Of a stretch of 64,000 nucleotides of DNA, positions 47,330 to 58,457 are shown piece by piece. The stretch covers positions 65,658,108 through 65,722,107 of the forward strand of contig CM037782.1 of the NCBI GenBank assembly GCA_021229015.1, in the 5' to 3' direction. The stretch's first letter is position 1. Every line of letters begins with the position of its first letter. Position numbers and translations under genes: made by a program. The notes under the pieces are model-generated. The model worked only from the letters and a program-made list of their open reading frames with translations, did not search any database and was not told the DNA's origin. Source of the stretch: Solen grandis (taxonomy: Eukaryota; Mollusca; Bivalvia; Adapedonta; Solenidae).

Positions 47330-47480
47330 TGTTATTTGAAGGTCAATGTCACTTGTGAAGTTTGGAGGCTGTAGGTGTAGGGATTTCCGTGTTATGGTCA
47401 AGGTCAGGTTTGTGACAAACTGACAAACAGACAGACCAAAAACAATATGTTCCGATCTGTCGATCCGGGAGCATAAAAAG
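47330..47480 (+). repeat. Tail of an interspersed repeat
   Basis: GAAGGTCAATGTCACTTGTG, GTCAAGGTCAGGTTTGTGAC, ACAGACAGACC and GATCCGGGAGCATAA resemble the 3' part of the ATGCCCCCC-type repeats (25.6 kb). Assignment is tentative. Confidence 0.45.
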
Positions 47481-48480
47481 TGATGGTTTCAATGGAATAT
47501 CGAGTAAGGTAGAAAATCAATTTTATCACGAGCCGCGCAGCCACGAGTGAACAATTTGATTATCCAATTTAGCAATGTTTCTGTATGTATTCTCAAAAAA
47601 AAAGTTTTTTCGTCGACCTTCTTTCACAGTGGAGTCTTTATCTTCGCCGAAAAAAAAACCCGTTGATCCTTGATATCAGCATAAAACGAAGAGAAATGTT
47701 AAATACTGAGAAGAAGCCATGTCAAAAATTATTCTTCTTTTCTTCAACGTTCAATCTGATTCAACTATCCCAAAAACATAGAAAAAAGAACAAAAAATTT
47801 CAGGGTCCGTTATTTACTCGTACATGATCGTTAATATTGTAAAGTTTACAAAAAAAGTATTTTTTATTTAATTAGTTTAAAAAATTGTTGTAGTCCTATT
47901 ATAGTCCTATTATAGTCCTTTACAAATATGACTCTATCAAATGCAAATTCTTTGGAATATTTTGCGTAGATTCGTGTTGGTCAAGATAAATACTTGAAGT
48001 ATGGAGATACATGTATACCCGGGTAAATATTTATTTGCGACTTATACCATTCCCGAAACCATTTAGAATTAACCTATTAGGAATAATATGAGTAACAGCT
48101 TTAAAATACTCGTACATTGTGCTGTGCCTTTAATATGATAGGAAAATATAGTATTAATACCATAAACATCAAGATTGAATGAAATCGTTTCGGTATGTTG
48201 TACAGGTATGTTTAATCGGATAATTGGACAAAGGGAGTTCTTTCTTCTTTTAACGTAATTTCTTATCGTAATGGCTAGCAATCATTTTCTGATGATCATG
48301 ACCATATTTTAAACCTTGCGGTCAAGGATTCTCACGTGTTGGTCCTGTTTTGATTGTTTGTTTTGTTTGTTTGTTGTTTTTTTGTTGTTGTTGTTGTTTT
48401 TTGTGTTTTTATTTATTTATTTATTTATTTTGCTGAAGATACAGCATCGGAAGAAACAGTAGTTGACAGTAGTTAGATAA
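47481..48480. other. Non-coding sequence, possible intron
   Basis: No exon with racemase motifs found. Low-complexity T-rich tracts near 48350-48430. Confidence 0.5.
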
Positions 48481-48489
48481 AATGGGGTG

Positions 48490-48778
48490 AGGATGCGATA
48501 CCCTAGTTCATTTTGCGAATAGATCCCTTGGTTCTTATACGTGCCCGGTGAATAGCACCAATACACGGGAGACATGTTCCTGGGTAGAACCAGTACTGAG
48601 TACCCCGAGTTCCCATAGCACCCCCATTTCGCCGAGTGCCAGGCAAGGGTCTATTTTGTACCAATTATATACGTCTTTGGTTTGGCGCGGTCACCGGGGG
48701 GAGTGCCCCGGTTTGGATTCGAAACCCAGACCCCCCGCACGCAAAGCGGACACTCTACAACTGAGCTATTACTCCATT
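48490..48778 (-). mobile_element. tRNA-Ala-headed SINE, minus strand
   Basis: Minus-strand head GGAGTAATAGCTCAGTTGTA (A box), an anticodon-like arm CCGCTTTGCGTGCGG with a TGC anticodon in the loop, and GGGTTTCGAATCC (B box with one inserted T). The body runs on to about 48490. It is a third SINE type, distinct in head from families A and B. The head lacks a complete acceptor pairing, so it is not a working tRNA-Ala gene. Confidence 0.7.
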
Positions 48779-48892
48779 TAAATTTTTTAAAGCAAATTCT
48801 TGGTGTATATATGGTATATATTCTAAACAATATGGGAATGTTGGTACAAAACCTAATTAAGTGGCGCAAATATACACCAATAAATTTGGTGG

Positions 48893-48929
48893 TATATATA
48901 TATATATATATAATTATATATATATATAC
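48893..48929. repeat. TA microsatellite
   Basis: Two TA runs separated by ATTA, about 37 bp. Confidence 0.9.
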
Positions 48930-49153
48930 GCCACAAAAATAGGTTTAATAAAATGTTACACTTTAAACGTTTTGTTAAGAAATAATGCTCAAATAATTAA
49001 AAAAAAACTATATCTTTCTAATTTAGAATTACATTTAAATGATATTATATTCTTGCAATCTTGCAATGTCAACACAACAACGAACAAATTGCGTGATGTT
49101 AACCAAAATTATGCAATAGTTTTAATCCTAAATTTATGCAAATGAATATCCAG

Positions 49154-49281
49154 GAGACATGCAAGGTTTAGCAGATGACCATGCTTCACCAGAAGCAATC
49201 ATAGCTGACAAAGTTAATGTCCAAGAACTTATAAAACAGCAGTTAAAAATACCATTCAAGAAGTATTTGCATATCAGCTAA
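49154..49281 (+). CDS. Exon-like open stretch, unidentified
   Basis: After CCAG at 49150-49153 the frame reads GDMQGLADDHASPEAIIADK, VNVQELIKQQLKIPF and KKYLHIS, then a stop at 49279-49281. The composition looks coding and the surroundings do not. The acceptor lacks a pyrimidine tract, no family is recognised, and it could be a transposon remnant. Confidence 0.22.
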
Positions 49282-49489
49282 CGTGCATTTATCCAAATTT
49301 ATTTCAGCTTTAAAAAACATTAACAACACAATCTAAGCATTTAAATGTGTACAATTTGATTTTTATTTCAAGGAAAATATAAGGAGCGATGTAATTCTGT
49401 CTTGCAAGATCGCACAAAACCTTATTAAGAGGTGCAGTTATATCAAACTAATATATGTGGTGGTATATATGTTATATATAAACGCCACA

Positions 49490-50560
49490 TAAATAGATCC
49501 GCAAATTGGAAAGGGCAACGGTTTTATGGCGATTTCAAGATTCGAACCATTGACGTCAAATTTCAAATACGTTTAACATCGCTTCCATATGAGTTAGAAA
49601 GCTGAAATTTGGAGTGAATATTATTCTTCAATAATTCTTTCAGTCTGTGAGGATGAACGGCGTATTACGTCATAAGGTCAAAAAGAATGTTTTTATAATG
49701 TACGCCTTAATTTCTATATGTTGCAAAGGTCCCAGGACCATGAAAATTTTATGGCATATACTTCAGATACTGGAATTTCCATTCCAATGATTATCTTAAG
49801 CCTATAGTTTGTTCGGAACAAACGAAATCTAGTTACTATAAAAATTTGGTACAATATGGAGGACCAAATGCAGAAGGACTTGGTAAAAACGATTATTCAG
49901 AAATTCTTATTTCCCATGTAATGTTCTTAAATGTCCTTTTTCAAAATCTAGGTACCGTTAGAAAGGTCTTACAATTTCTTACATTACTTCTGCTTTATGT
50001 TTGGACCTATCTTTAACGACTTTTGGGGTATAGAAGGCAAAACCTCAACAAAACGGCAACATTCGGCGTAAAGGTGTTTATGTCAGTTCTTTACAACCGA
50101 CGACTTTGTAATTAATGGGGCGATCATCAAAATATGCATACCATTAGGAAGTCAATGCATCGAGCTTTAAAAATATAGATAATGCTTTTTGCAAAAGCTG
50201 AAACTTATCTATATAAAGGTCATTAAACAATTAGAGGTGCATGAAAAAAAAAGGTTCTAATTAATCTTATTTGTGATGCGATATTCAGTTTCAAAAGACC
50301 ATGGTATTCGAATTCCATTTCACACGCTTTATGTATGGGACTATCCTTAACTAACGTTATTAGTGATATATAGATAATAAACCCCGAGAAAACAGCAAAA
50401 AATTCGGGGGAAAAAAATGTGTTCATGTCGTTTGAAAGCTGGATTGGGATATACATCATGTTTGAAATGTTATTTACAAAAATCAAAAGTTTTCGAGATG
50501 TAAGCAGTTTACTGCACTACGGATCAGGCCGTTTTTGATTTCCCGCCAGAACTCATCTCC
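49490..50560. repeat. Fragments of the 36.7-40.5 kb composite repeat
   Basis: GTTTGTTCGGAACAAACGAA at about 49808, then on the opposite strand phrases like AAGACCTTTCTAACGGTACC and a TTGAGGTTTTGCC form near 49960-50050. These match the repeat region at 36.7-40.5 kb in mixed orientation. Confidence 0.55.
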
Positions 50561-50692
50561 TTCAATCCCGATCTTTTTAACTTTTATATAATCTTAAAGC
50601 TCTTTGAAACGACTATAGATTATACCGGTATGTCTCGGTAAAATATTTACCGTTTATGAAAAATATAAGGACGAAAAAAAAAATTATCAAAT

Positions 50693-50900
50693 GACTTGAC
50701 TTGACTTGACTATTTGAGTTTACCGTCCCTTCGACAGTATTTCAGCCATAAAGAGGAAGACCCCGAATACACGGAGGCATCCGGGTAGAACCACCGACCT
50801 ACCGCAAGCCAGCTGGAAGGTTTCCTCCCATGAAAATCCAAATGACCCTGCCGGGATTCGAACCCACGCAGTGATGGGCTGAGTGAGTAATTGACATATA
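50693..50900 (-). mobile_element. SINE (family B), minus strand
   Basis: Minus strand: GCGTGGGTTCGAATCCCGGC (B box), CAGGGTCATTTGGATTTTCA, GGTAGGTCGGTGGTTCTACC, and a tail of TCAAG repeats at 50693-50712. Same build as the 43.94-44.16 kb copy, slightly shorter. Confidence 0.85.
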
Positions 50901-52560
50901 CCTTGACCATTGCGATTTTCCTGAAACGGAAGGGACGTGTCACCTTATAGAGCTTATTTGCACCTTCAGTGAAAATTTAATGCAAAACAGTCAAAACGTT
51001 ATCATGCAGAGCTAAAAAAAAGTTTGATTTTGTAAAAAAACAAAAACAAAAAAAAAACGTGCTTCTAACATTAGGCCAAAAAAAAGTTGCTTGTTTCCGC
51101 TACCCCGACCGACCCTCTTTTTTGCCCCCGACCCTGATCTTTTTTTTTTTTTTTTTTTGCTAAAATTTTGATAAAAGATTAAAATCTCTTCGACAGTCGT
51201 CATTTCAGTTCGGGCATTTTAGGTCCTTTCCGTAACTTAGCAGTAATTGTTCGACACTAACGCATTCCCGCGATCCAGATAACACCAAAAATTGGTAAGG
51301 GATTCCTTCCGTTGGGACTCTTGATTTTTCAAGAGAAAACATAATTATTAAATGAAATCAATTGTTGTGTGACGTATAATTTGTCAATACACATCGTAAT
51401 CTTTCAAAAATTGAAACCGGAAATAAAAAGTTAATTGTGAAACGCGGGTCTGTATATGATTACGAAATGAATATCCTAATCGGCACAAATATTTGTAATA
51501 CTTCAAATCTGGCATTTAACCATGACCGCTATCATTCTTTCATAATATATGTAATTAATATTCAATTTAGATGCCTTTGGTGGTTTTCATAGCAGACAGA
51601 CACTTTTATTTTCAATTCTCAGGTACATAGTTGTACAACATGAGATATAAATCAGCATGTGAAAAGCTATTTGAATATAACTCTGTTTACTTCCGGTTTG
51701 ATCGTTAGAAAAAAGCATCAACTGATAACTATTGTTTACAGCAATAAAATGGTCTAAAAGCTAATTGGTAATGTTTTAAAACATTATTGTTTAAAATGAA
51801 ATACGGATTTTACAACATTATTTGAAATAAAGACTGACATACTTACAATTATATTATCGTAGTGAAGTGGGTGGGGTAATGCATTGAATCAAACTTGCAT
51901 TACCATTATATAAAAAGGGAGCGAGTCAAAACGTACCCATACCAGACAGACAGATATCATTTATTCACTCAGGTACAATTGTACAATATGAGGATTTTCC
52001 ATTATAGCGAATATAAACAATATAGTTTCCAGTAGTAAACATACAAATAAGTGCAAAATTCTGCTCAATATCAAACATCTATATGACATACAGAGAGGAG
52101 CATATGATTTACATGTATTAATGTATATATGTATGTATATTTAAATTATTTTGGTTTAAGTTTGTTAAGACTTGATGGGGGAATTCATGTGGATACAATT
52201 TATGAACAATCTAAGCATACATTAAGAAATAAACACATGAATAGGTTTAAAAGAATTACAGATGAGCTGTTGAATTTTCAACAATGATATATTGACATTC
52301 AACCATAAACTTGAGATGGCCCCTTGAATTAAAAAATCGTTAGCACGTGTGTCTATATATAGATCAAGACCTTGGATAAAAGTATGCATTTAACTCATAC
52401 TTCACACATTAACTTGTCATTTACATTAAAATTATTTCATAAGATGTGAAACAAAGATTTCAAGTGCTGGGCAATTTAGGAAGTATAATAAGAATATACA
52501 CTTGAATAGCAACTTTGGTATATGTATAAATAGGACCTATTTACGGAATCAATCAGCTGT
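50901..52560. other. Non-coding sequence with two short direct repeats
   Basis: AGACAGACACTTTTATT then CTCAGGTACATAGTTGTACA near 51592 and a similar phrase near 51944 (CAGACAGACAGATATCATTT, CTCAGGTACAATTGTACAAT) could be minus-oriented 3' ends of LINEs, as their layout resembles the LINE end at 13.44 kb. No gene recognised. Confidence 0.4.
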
Positions 52561-52566
52561 TTGTAA

Positions 52567-52695
52567 ATCCCCCGCCGCGAAGCGGGAGGGGGGCTATAGG
52601 AATGCCCTTCGTCCGTCCGTCCGTCAGTCCGTCAGTGTGTCCGAAACACTTTCGTGTCCGCTCCATATCTCATGAATGCTTGGACACTTTTTCTG
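52567..52695 (-). repeat. Hairpin-ended ACGG-type repeat, cut by the gap
   Basis: CCCCCGCCGCGAAGCGGGAG then GGGGGC forms a stem-loop, followed by CGTCCGTCCGTCCG. This is the design of the ends at 26.4 kb on the opposite strand. Confidence 0.6.
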
Positions 52696-52795
52696 NNNNN
52701 NNNNNNNNNNNNNNNNNNNNNNNNNNNNNNNNNNNNNNNNNNNNNNNNNNNNNNNNNNNNNNNNNNNNNNNNNNNNNNNNNNNNNNNNNNNNNNN
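52696..52795. other. Assembly gap, 100 N
   Basis: Exactly 100 undetermined bases inside a repeat. Confidence 1.
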
Positions 52796-53650
52796 TATCT
52801 TTTCACGGTCACACGTAATCACCATGGTAACATCATAATACGCCATCCAGTATTTTCACGTTATTACAAGGCATCAGCCTATTTATAACATCACACGACG
52901 TCACCATCATCTTCTGTAACCACATCATGAGACGGCTTCACCTCTGGTCATAACATCATGCGTCACCAATGGTAGCATCTTTACACATCATCTTCGGCTG
53001 CAACGTCATAACACGTTATCACCACCAGATATATTGTTACACGTTATCAATAATGGTTACATCATTACACAATATTTTCCGTTGTCACGTCATGAACCAA
53101 TATTTTCCGTTGTCACGTCATGAACGTCTTTACATGTGATCTCCTTTTATCTTATCGTTTCAAGACATCACTCCTTTTCTTAGCATCAGAGGTCACCATC
53201 ATTGTTAACGTCTTTACACGTCATATTTTGTTGTTACGTCATTAAACGTCATTAGCTTGTGTAAAATGTCGCACGTAATTACCATGGTCACATAACACGC
53301 CATCCAATTGTGTCACGTCATTACATGGCATCAACCTATTTATGACATCAAACGTCCTATCAGAGTTTCTTTAACTTATTTTTCCCCAATTTTACACGTC
53401 ACAAATAGTAACACCTTCACACGACACCCTTGGTTTTAAGTCATTACAACCGGTTATATTATCACACGTTATAACTAATGGTTACGTCATTACACAATAT
53501 TTTCTATTGCCATTACAATACCATAACAATTTCACTCTTCTCCTCTCCTTACGTCATGATACGTCATAATAATATATCACATCATTACCAGCCTTCGTCA
53601 ACGCCATGACATTTTATCATTACACGCAGTCAGCGATATTCACATCACCG
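52796..53650. repeat. Degenerate ACGTCAT/ACATCA-rich array with about 450-bp period
   Basis: Short words such as CACGTCATTACA, ACATCATAACACG and TGTCACGTCATGA recur throughout. At larger scale 52801-53090 realigns with 53260-53520: CGCCATCCAGTATTTTCACG with CGCCATCCAATTGTGTCACG, and GGTTACATCATTACACAATA with GGTTACGTCATTACACAATA. No coding frame. Confidence 0.65.
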
Positions 53651-53915
53651 ACAGTTATCTTTTCCCGCTATCATTTGTTTTATCTGAAGTAAGTCATATT
53701 GTTATCTGGTAACTTCAATGTCAAACCCCCTTTATCACCTATCTCTGTTGTTGGCTTTTGTGACAAATCAGTGCATAAAGACGCTCTAAACTGCAACTTA
53801 AATTATACTTGCATGTGTATTTTCTTATTAACGCTTTACCAAATTCAGTAATAGTTTATGATTTCATGAAAGTGAATTAATTGATTTTTAAATGGTATTT
53901 TTCTGTGTTCATGCA

Positions 53916-54310
53916 GAATCTAGGCCACACAGGCGACATGATCAGGAAGCTCCTAGAACTGTCTGATTATGGTCTTTTTGCTTTTGACAAAACGTCAAGA
54001 AACGTTATGAGTAATATTATATGAAGGTTTTATCGTCAATATTTCAAGGATATTGTATATGTGTAATTCTATTCCATAAACTCTACTTAGAAAATAATTA
54101 TATGTGTAATTCTGTTGAAGGAAATGGGGTGTATCACGCAATATATTCACCGTCTTATCATTTATTTTCAGATATGTGTTGTGACACGAGGATACCAAAC
54201 AAGGCAATATCCATTCCAATGTGCGAGTAGAACATCCAGCGAAACGGATAGATCAAGTTAAAAAACAACTGAAAGCTCTTGCAGACACACTTTTACAAGG
54301 TCTAGGACAA
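53916..54310 (+). pseudogene. Exon-like pieces upstream of the nuclear receptor
   Basis: After TTCATGCAG the frame reads NLGHTGDMIRKLLELSDYGL then FAFDKTSRNVM, to a stop. After TTTATTTTCAG at 54171 another frame reads HEDTKQGNIHSNVRVEHPAK then RIDQVKKQLKALADTLLQGL and a stop near 54315, but the first codons after the acceptor hold a stop. Both look coding in composition. No family is recognised and the two do not splice cleanly. Confidence 0.25.
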
Positions 54311-54708
54311 ACATAAGTGTTACTGCAAATGGTTCAAAGATTCATAATTCATTTAACACGAGATATCTAGTACTTCACTTGAAAATGATAGCTCGGATTC
54401 ATGTATGGGATGTCAGATTTTAAGGATAGGATAGGACTTCTCAAATGAAAAATAAGTCAAAGGAAAGAAGCGAGTAAACATTGTGGAGTCGAAGGAAAGA
54501 CTGCAAATACTTCCGGGGAAGACAGTCATATGAGTTAGATTAGAGATTTCAGTCTATGTCTATGAAACAGTCGAAATTTTAAAAAAAAAATGTGACATGT
54601 GTAAGCAATTTTCTATGATTATGAACAAATATTTGGGGGAAAAAGCGTAAAATCAAACACAATAGTTAGTTTTGAATAGCATCTCTTATCTAGTAAAGAC
54701 GGGTCAAA

Positions 54709-56481
54709 ATGGAACCCGATTTGCTGTTTGATTTTCCACTCGAGGAAGCACCAAATCCAACCGGCGATTTTGAGCTTTCTACAAGTGATTTAGATTCTAC
54801 TCTAGGATCTTTTGACATCAATAACCCGTTTCTGGATCTGAATCTAGAAATGATTGACGTTGTTTCTCCATTGCTACACACTCCCTTTGCCCCACTTCCG
54901 TTTGAAGATGTTGAAACATACGATAACACCATACCCCTTACAGATGAAAGTAATCAAGATTTAAGCGATGAAAATCTTTCTGAGCTGAAACAATTACTTA
55001 TGACAAAACCAAATGTAATGGGGTATCAACAAAGTTCATCCCCACCAAGCTCTGATTCCTCAGTTGAAAATAACTTTGAGATGAACGAACCAGAGCCTGC
55101 AATAAAAACCTCACGTAATAAATATGACAAACCGATGGCAAAGTATACAGATGAGTCTAGCAAAGAGCAATCGCGAGAAAATCGCTCTATGCTTTCGTCA
55201 TCCAATCAGAAGAAATCAAAATCGTCACGTGACAAACCGCTTAAGTTTCCGCCATGTTTTGTTTGTGGCGGGAAAGCATCCGGGCTTCATTATGGTGTGA
55301 ATAGTTGTGAAGCATGCAAAGGTTTTTTTAGGAGGTATATCATTAGAAATGAGGAATATAAATGTATGAAAGACTGGAACTGTGTTGTGGTCAATAAAAA
55401 TCGTGAAAACTGCTCAGGTTGTAGACTTAGAAAATGCTTAGACCTTGGAATGTCTAAAGAGAACTCAAAACTTGGACGATATACCTTGTCGAGAAGAACA
55501 GAAACGATAAGAAAGGTAAATGAATTAAAAGAAAATGGAAGCGCACATAAAAAGAGAGAGGACGAAAAGAAGAAAAATGGTCAGATAACATTTGCTCCTG
55601 ACCATACCTATAGTGGTCAGCAGAAAGCAAATTCAGGACAAACTGCTCAGCAAATACAAGGGTTTCCGTACTCCCTTGTGAAAGACCTTGCATCGGCGAT
55701 GTCGGAAATAAAACCGTATGGACCTTCTATACAAACAGACGAACAGCTAAAAAAAGTAATCAAATATCATCACGAAAGATACAAGAACAAAATAAAGATG
55801 TATGGACAAATGAAATCCGTGCCCAAAGAAGAGTATTACAAGCTTTTAAAAGAGTATGGTATTGACATTGATGGAAGACTTAAAGGGCTGAAACAGTATG
55901 TACATGAAGTGCAAAGAGTAACAGACCGGTACTGCAGCTTTGCGAAGCAGATTCCTGGCTTTCAGAAACTGTCCTGTCGCGATCAATCTAGCCTATTAAA
56001 GGCCTCCAGATGTGGGTTTTTCATCGTGCTTATGAATGAATGCTATGATGACAGTTGCAAAGTGCTAGTTTCGCGAACAGGCAAGGCCTTCCATGTTGAA
56101 GAGGTGTCGGATAAATGTTTTTCAAAGAAGTTGATCCAGACAATCTGCTCTATGTACGTGCGCTGGCAAAAACTGCGGCTGACGAAGGAGGAGAAAGCTC
56201 TGATCATGGCCATTACGCTCGTCTTTACAGATCAGTGCAAACTTGAGGAGCCGGATAAAGTGGAACATATTCAACTGTCACTGATTGCATTACTTCAAGA
56301 GCATTTGAAGATAGATGGGGGCGCCAAAGCATCAAAGCGATTTGTGAAGATTATAGACTGTTTAACGACAATGAGGGAAAGTAGCGAGGTTTACCGCAAA
56401 GAGTTTCAACAACTGTGCAATGATGAAACGGTCGTTGAGAATGTCCCCCAACTAACTGAGTTCCTCGTTGAGGATTGGTGA
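54709..56481 (+). CDS. Nuclear receptor, single exon, NR1-like
   Basis: Ligand-regulated or constitutive transcription factor acting in the nucleus; 590 aa with no intron. Start context AAAATGG is good. Residues 1-90 are acidic (DLLFDFPLEE, DLDSTLG), an activation-domain type, with an LxxLL box (LKQLL, 93-97). DNA-binding domain 183-248: finger 1 Cys 183, 186, 200, 203; finger 2 Cys 219, 225, 235, 238, with canonical spacing. P-box CEACKG (most receptors have CEGCKG). A basic, Lys-rich hinge follows to about 300. Ligand-binding domain about 375-585 with the family signature FAKQIPGFQKLSCRDQSSLL near 408-427. The tail VPQLTEFLVEDW could be helix 12/AF-2. The IPGF..L...DQ..LLK pattern suits the NR1 group, but no orthologue can be named. 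The lack of introns suggests a retrocopy origin or lineage-specific intron loss. The frame is intact, so it is probably functional. Confidence 0.93.
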   Translation: MEPDLLFDFPLEEAPNPTGDFELSTSDLDSTLGSFDINNPFLDLNLEMIDVVSPLLHTPFAPLPFEDVETYDNTIPLTDESNQDLSDENLSELKQLLMTKPNVMGYQQSSSPPSSDSSVENNFEMNEPEPAIKTSRNKYDKPMAKYTDESSKEQSRENRSMLSSSNQKKSKSSRDKPLKFPPCFVCGGKASGLHYGVNSCEACKGFFRRYIIRNEEYKCMKDWNCVVVNKNRENCSGCRLRKCLDLGMSKENSKLGRYTLSRRTETIRKVNELKENGSAHKKREDEKKKNGQITFAPDHTYSGQQKANSGQTAQQIQGFPYSLVKDLASAMSEIKPYGPSIQTDEQLKKVIKYHHERYKNKIKMYGQMKSVPKEEYYKLLKEYGIDIDGRLKGLKQYVHEVQRVTDRYCSFAKQIPGFQKLSCRDQSSLLKASRCGFFIVLMNECYDDSCKVLVSRTGKAFHVEEVSDKCFSKKLIQTICSMYVRWQKLRLTKEEKALIMAITLVFTDQCKLEEPDKVEHIQLSLIALLQEHLKIDGGAKASKRFVKIIDCLTTMRESSEVYRKEFQQLCNDETVVENVPQLTEFLVEDW

Positions 56482-56507
56482 TGAAGTAAACTCAAGTAAC
56501 GTTTGCA

Positions 56508-56822
56508 AATAAATATTAACTTGGCCACGAACATATCGCATTTCGAAATATGCAAAGGTCATTATCGGTATATTCCGATACAAAATACAATTCTGTTTGA
56601 ATACATGTTTTTTAATAGTATCCAAAAATCTTAATGCAAAATACAACGTACATCGAAAAAAAATCCTCTCGATTTTTAAGGCTTTTTTATGTTTAAAAAT
56701 CCTTAATATATTGAAACTTGTTGTATATTTTTTGTTAGAATTTGACGAAGAGAATATACGTACGATGCGAAACGATACGTATCGCTTGATGGTGTTTGGC
56801 TGAATTGTCCATGTGAAATAAA
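56508..56822 (+). promoter_or_regulatory. Possible polyadenylation signals of the nuclear receptor
   Basis: AATAAA at 56508-56513 (26 bp past the stop) and again at 56817-56822. Either could direct 3' end formation; the second would give a 3' UTR of about 350 bases. Confidence 0.5.
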
Positions 56823-58457
56823 ATAAAAATTAATCAAGATAGTTGTTACAGACAAACAAACATTCGAAACAAAAAAAAAAAACCAAAAAAACTCTCGGAT
56901 AAGCGTTTCAGCTAGTGGTTTTTAACGGAGCCGTGTTGCGTTAGAAATGTTGAATGATTTGGTTTAACATACAGTAAATATGCGACATTACGAAGAACAA
57001 GGGGGAAATACAAATTCCTCGAAGTGTCGCAAGGTTCTGTGAACCGAGAGAACATGGCTGCATATATATTTAGTGCAAAGGGAAAAAAGAACTCGTTCTG
57101 GTACTGTAATGCCTTTAAAAACGCCTCACCTTGTACAATGTCGAATTTTATTTTGTGTTTTTCAAATGATAGATTATTTAAAAAAACGTAATGAGGCATT
57201 TTTCAGTGATAGGATGTTGCATGTTTTATGTCCTACTTCTCAAGTACTAGTATGCTTATCGATTTTTCGTGAGGAAAAATGGCGTGTCGTGAACGTCGAA
57301 GTTTTACACAAGGTACGTTTTTAAAGTCCTCGAGTATACTTATTAGGAAAAGGGTATGGCATTTGGACCACTTCTCGTTCTATCGCCATTGAACTGTTAA
57401 AGTATGCATTTAATATGTTCTTATAAATGTGGCATGAAATTGTCGCTTTTAATAAGTTTTATATGTTTTAATAGCAGTATTATTATCAATGATGCACGCT
57501 TTCAGCATAATGTACAGGGTCCCAATTTATCAATATTTTAAGTCGCCGGAAACCTACGAGCAACGATGCCGTTACTCTCCGTAGTGCCGTGTATAGGCAG
57601 TCTTAGGTACATGGCGTTGGCTATTTACATGGAATAGACTCAAACATGTTGTGTTTTACTTAATTAATTGAATTATGAAGGTTGATTTTTAAAGCAAGGC
57701 ATGTATACAGTAGATTCCATACTGTAGATAGGAAATGTATACAATACTGGGATATGTAGGCCTTTGAAAATTATATGCATGTAGTTAGTTGTAAAATTTA
57801 CATATAAGATTTATATTAGTGTTCCTTCACAAAGATTTTATTTGAAAATAAAGATAAAAAATTAATAAAAGAGATTCGTGTTGTTGATTTGAGTCAAGTT
57901 GCCCATTTAGGAGAAAATCGTGTTGTTTTTTTGCGGCTTTAAAGGCGTTTCAGAGGGTGTTTTTAACGGACCCTTAATTCTAAATGTTTATACATAAGTA
58001 CTTTAGACTATAACTAACAGAGATTTGAATTAAAAATACTGTCAAATGCTTAAATTTACAAAATTTTTTTTTAAAAAAAATTACATATTAAAAAATTAAA
58101 ATTTTTTTTATTATGTGTTTAATAAGACACAGGTGAAAATACTGTCAAACATGAATAGAAAATACAACACGAGCAAAATTCGCCTTTGTAACAGGACCAT
58201 TTTTTTTTTATAAGATTTTGCACATAAGTACTTTAAACTATAACTGAAATATAATGAATTAAACATTTTGTAAATATACTTTTTATCATGTTTTTAATAC
58301 ATATATCTTAAAATTTGGTGTTTCTTTTAGCATTGTACTGGAAAAAAAATGAATTTCAAAAAAAAAAAAAAAAAAAAATCTGTGGTAACCCGCTGAAACG
58401 GAACTGGTTTCAGTTAATAATGGTGAAAATTAATCACAATTCACATTTAAGTATTGA
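56823..58457. other. Non-coding AT-rich sequence
   Basis: No gene recognised. The phrase CACATAAGTACTTTAAACTA then TAACT occurs twice (about 57990 and 58222), suggesting a local duplication. Poly-A near 58355-58378. Confidence 0.5.
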
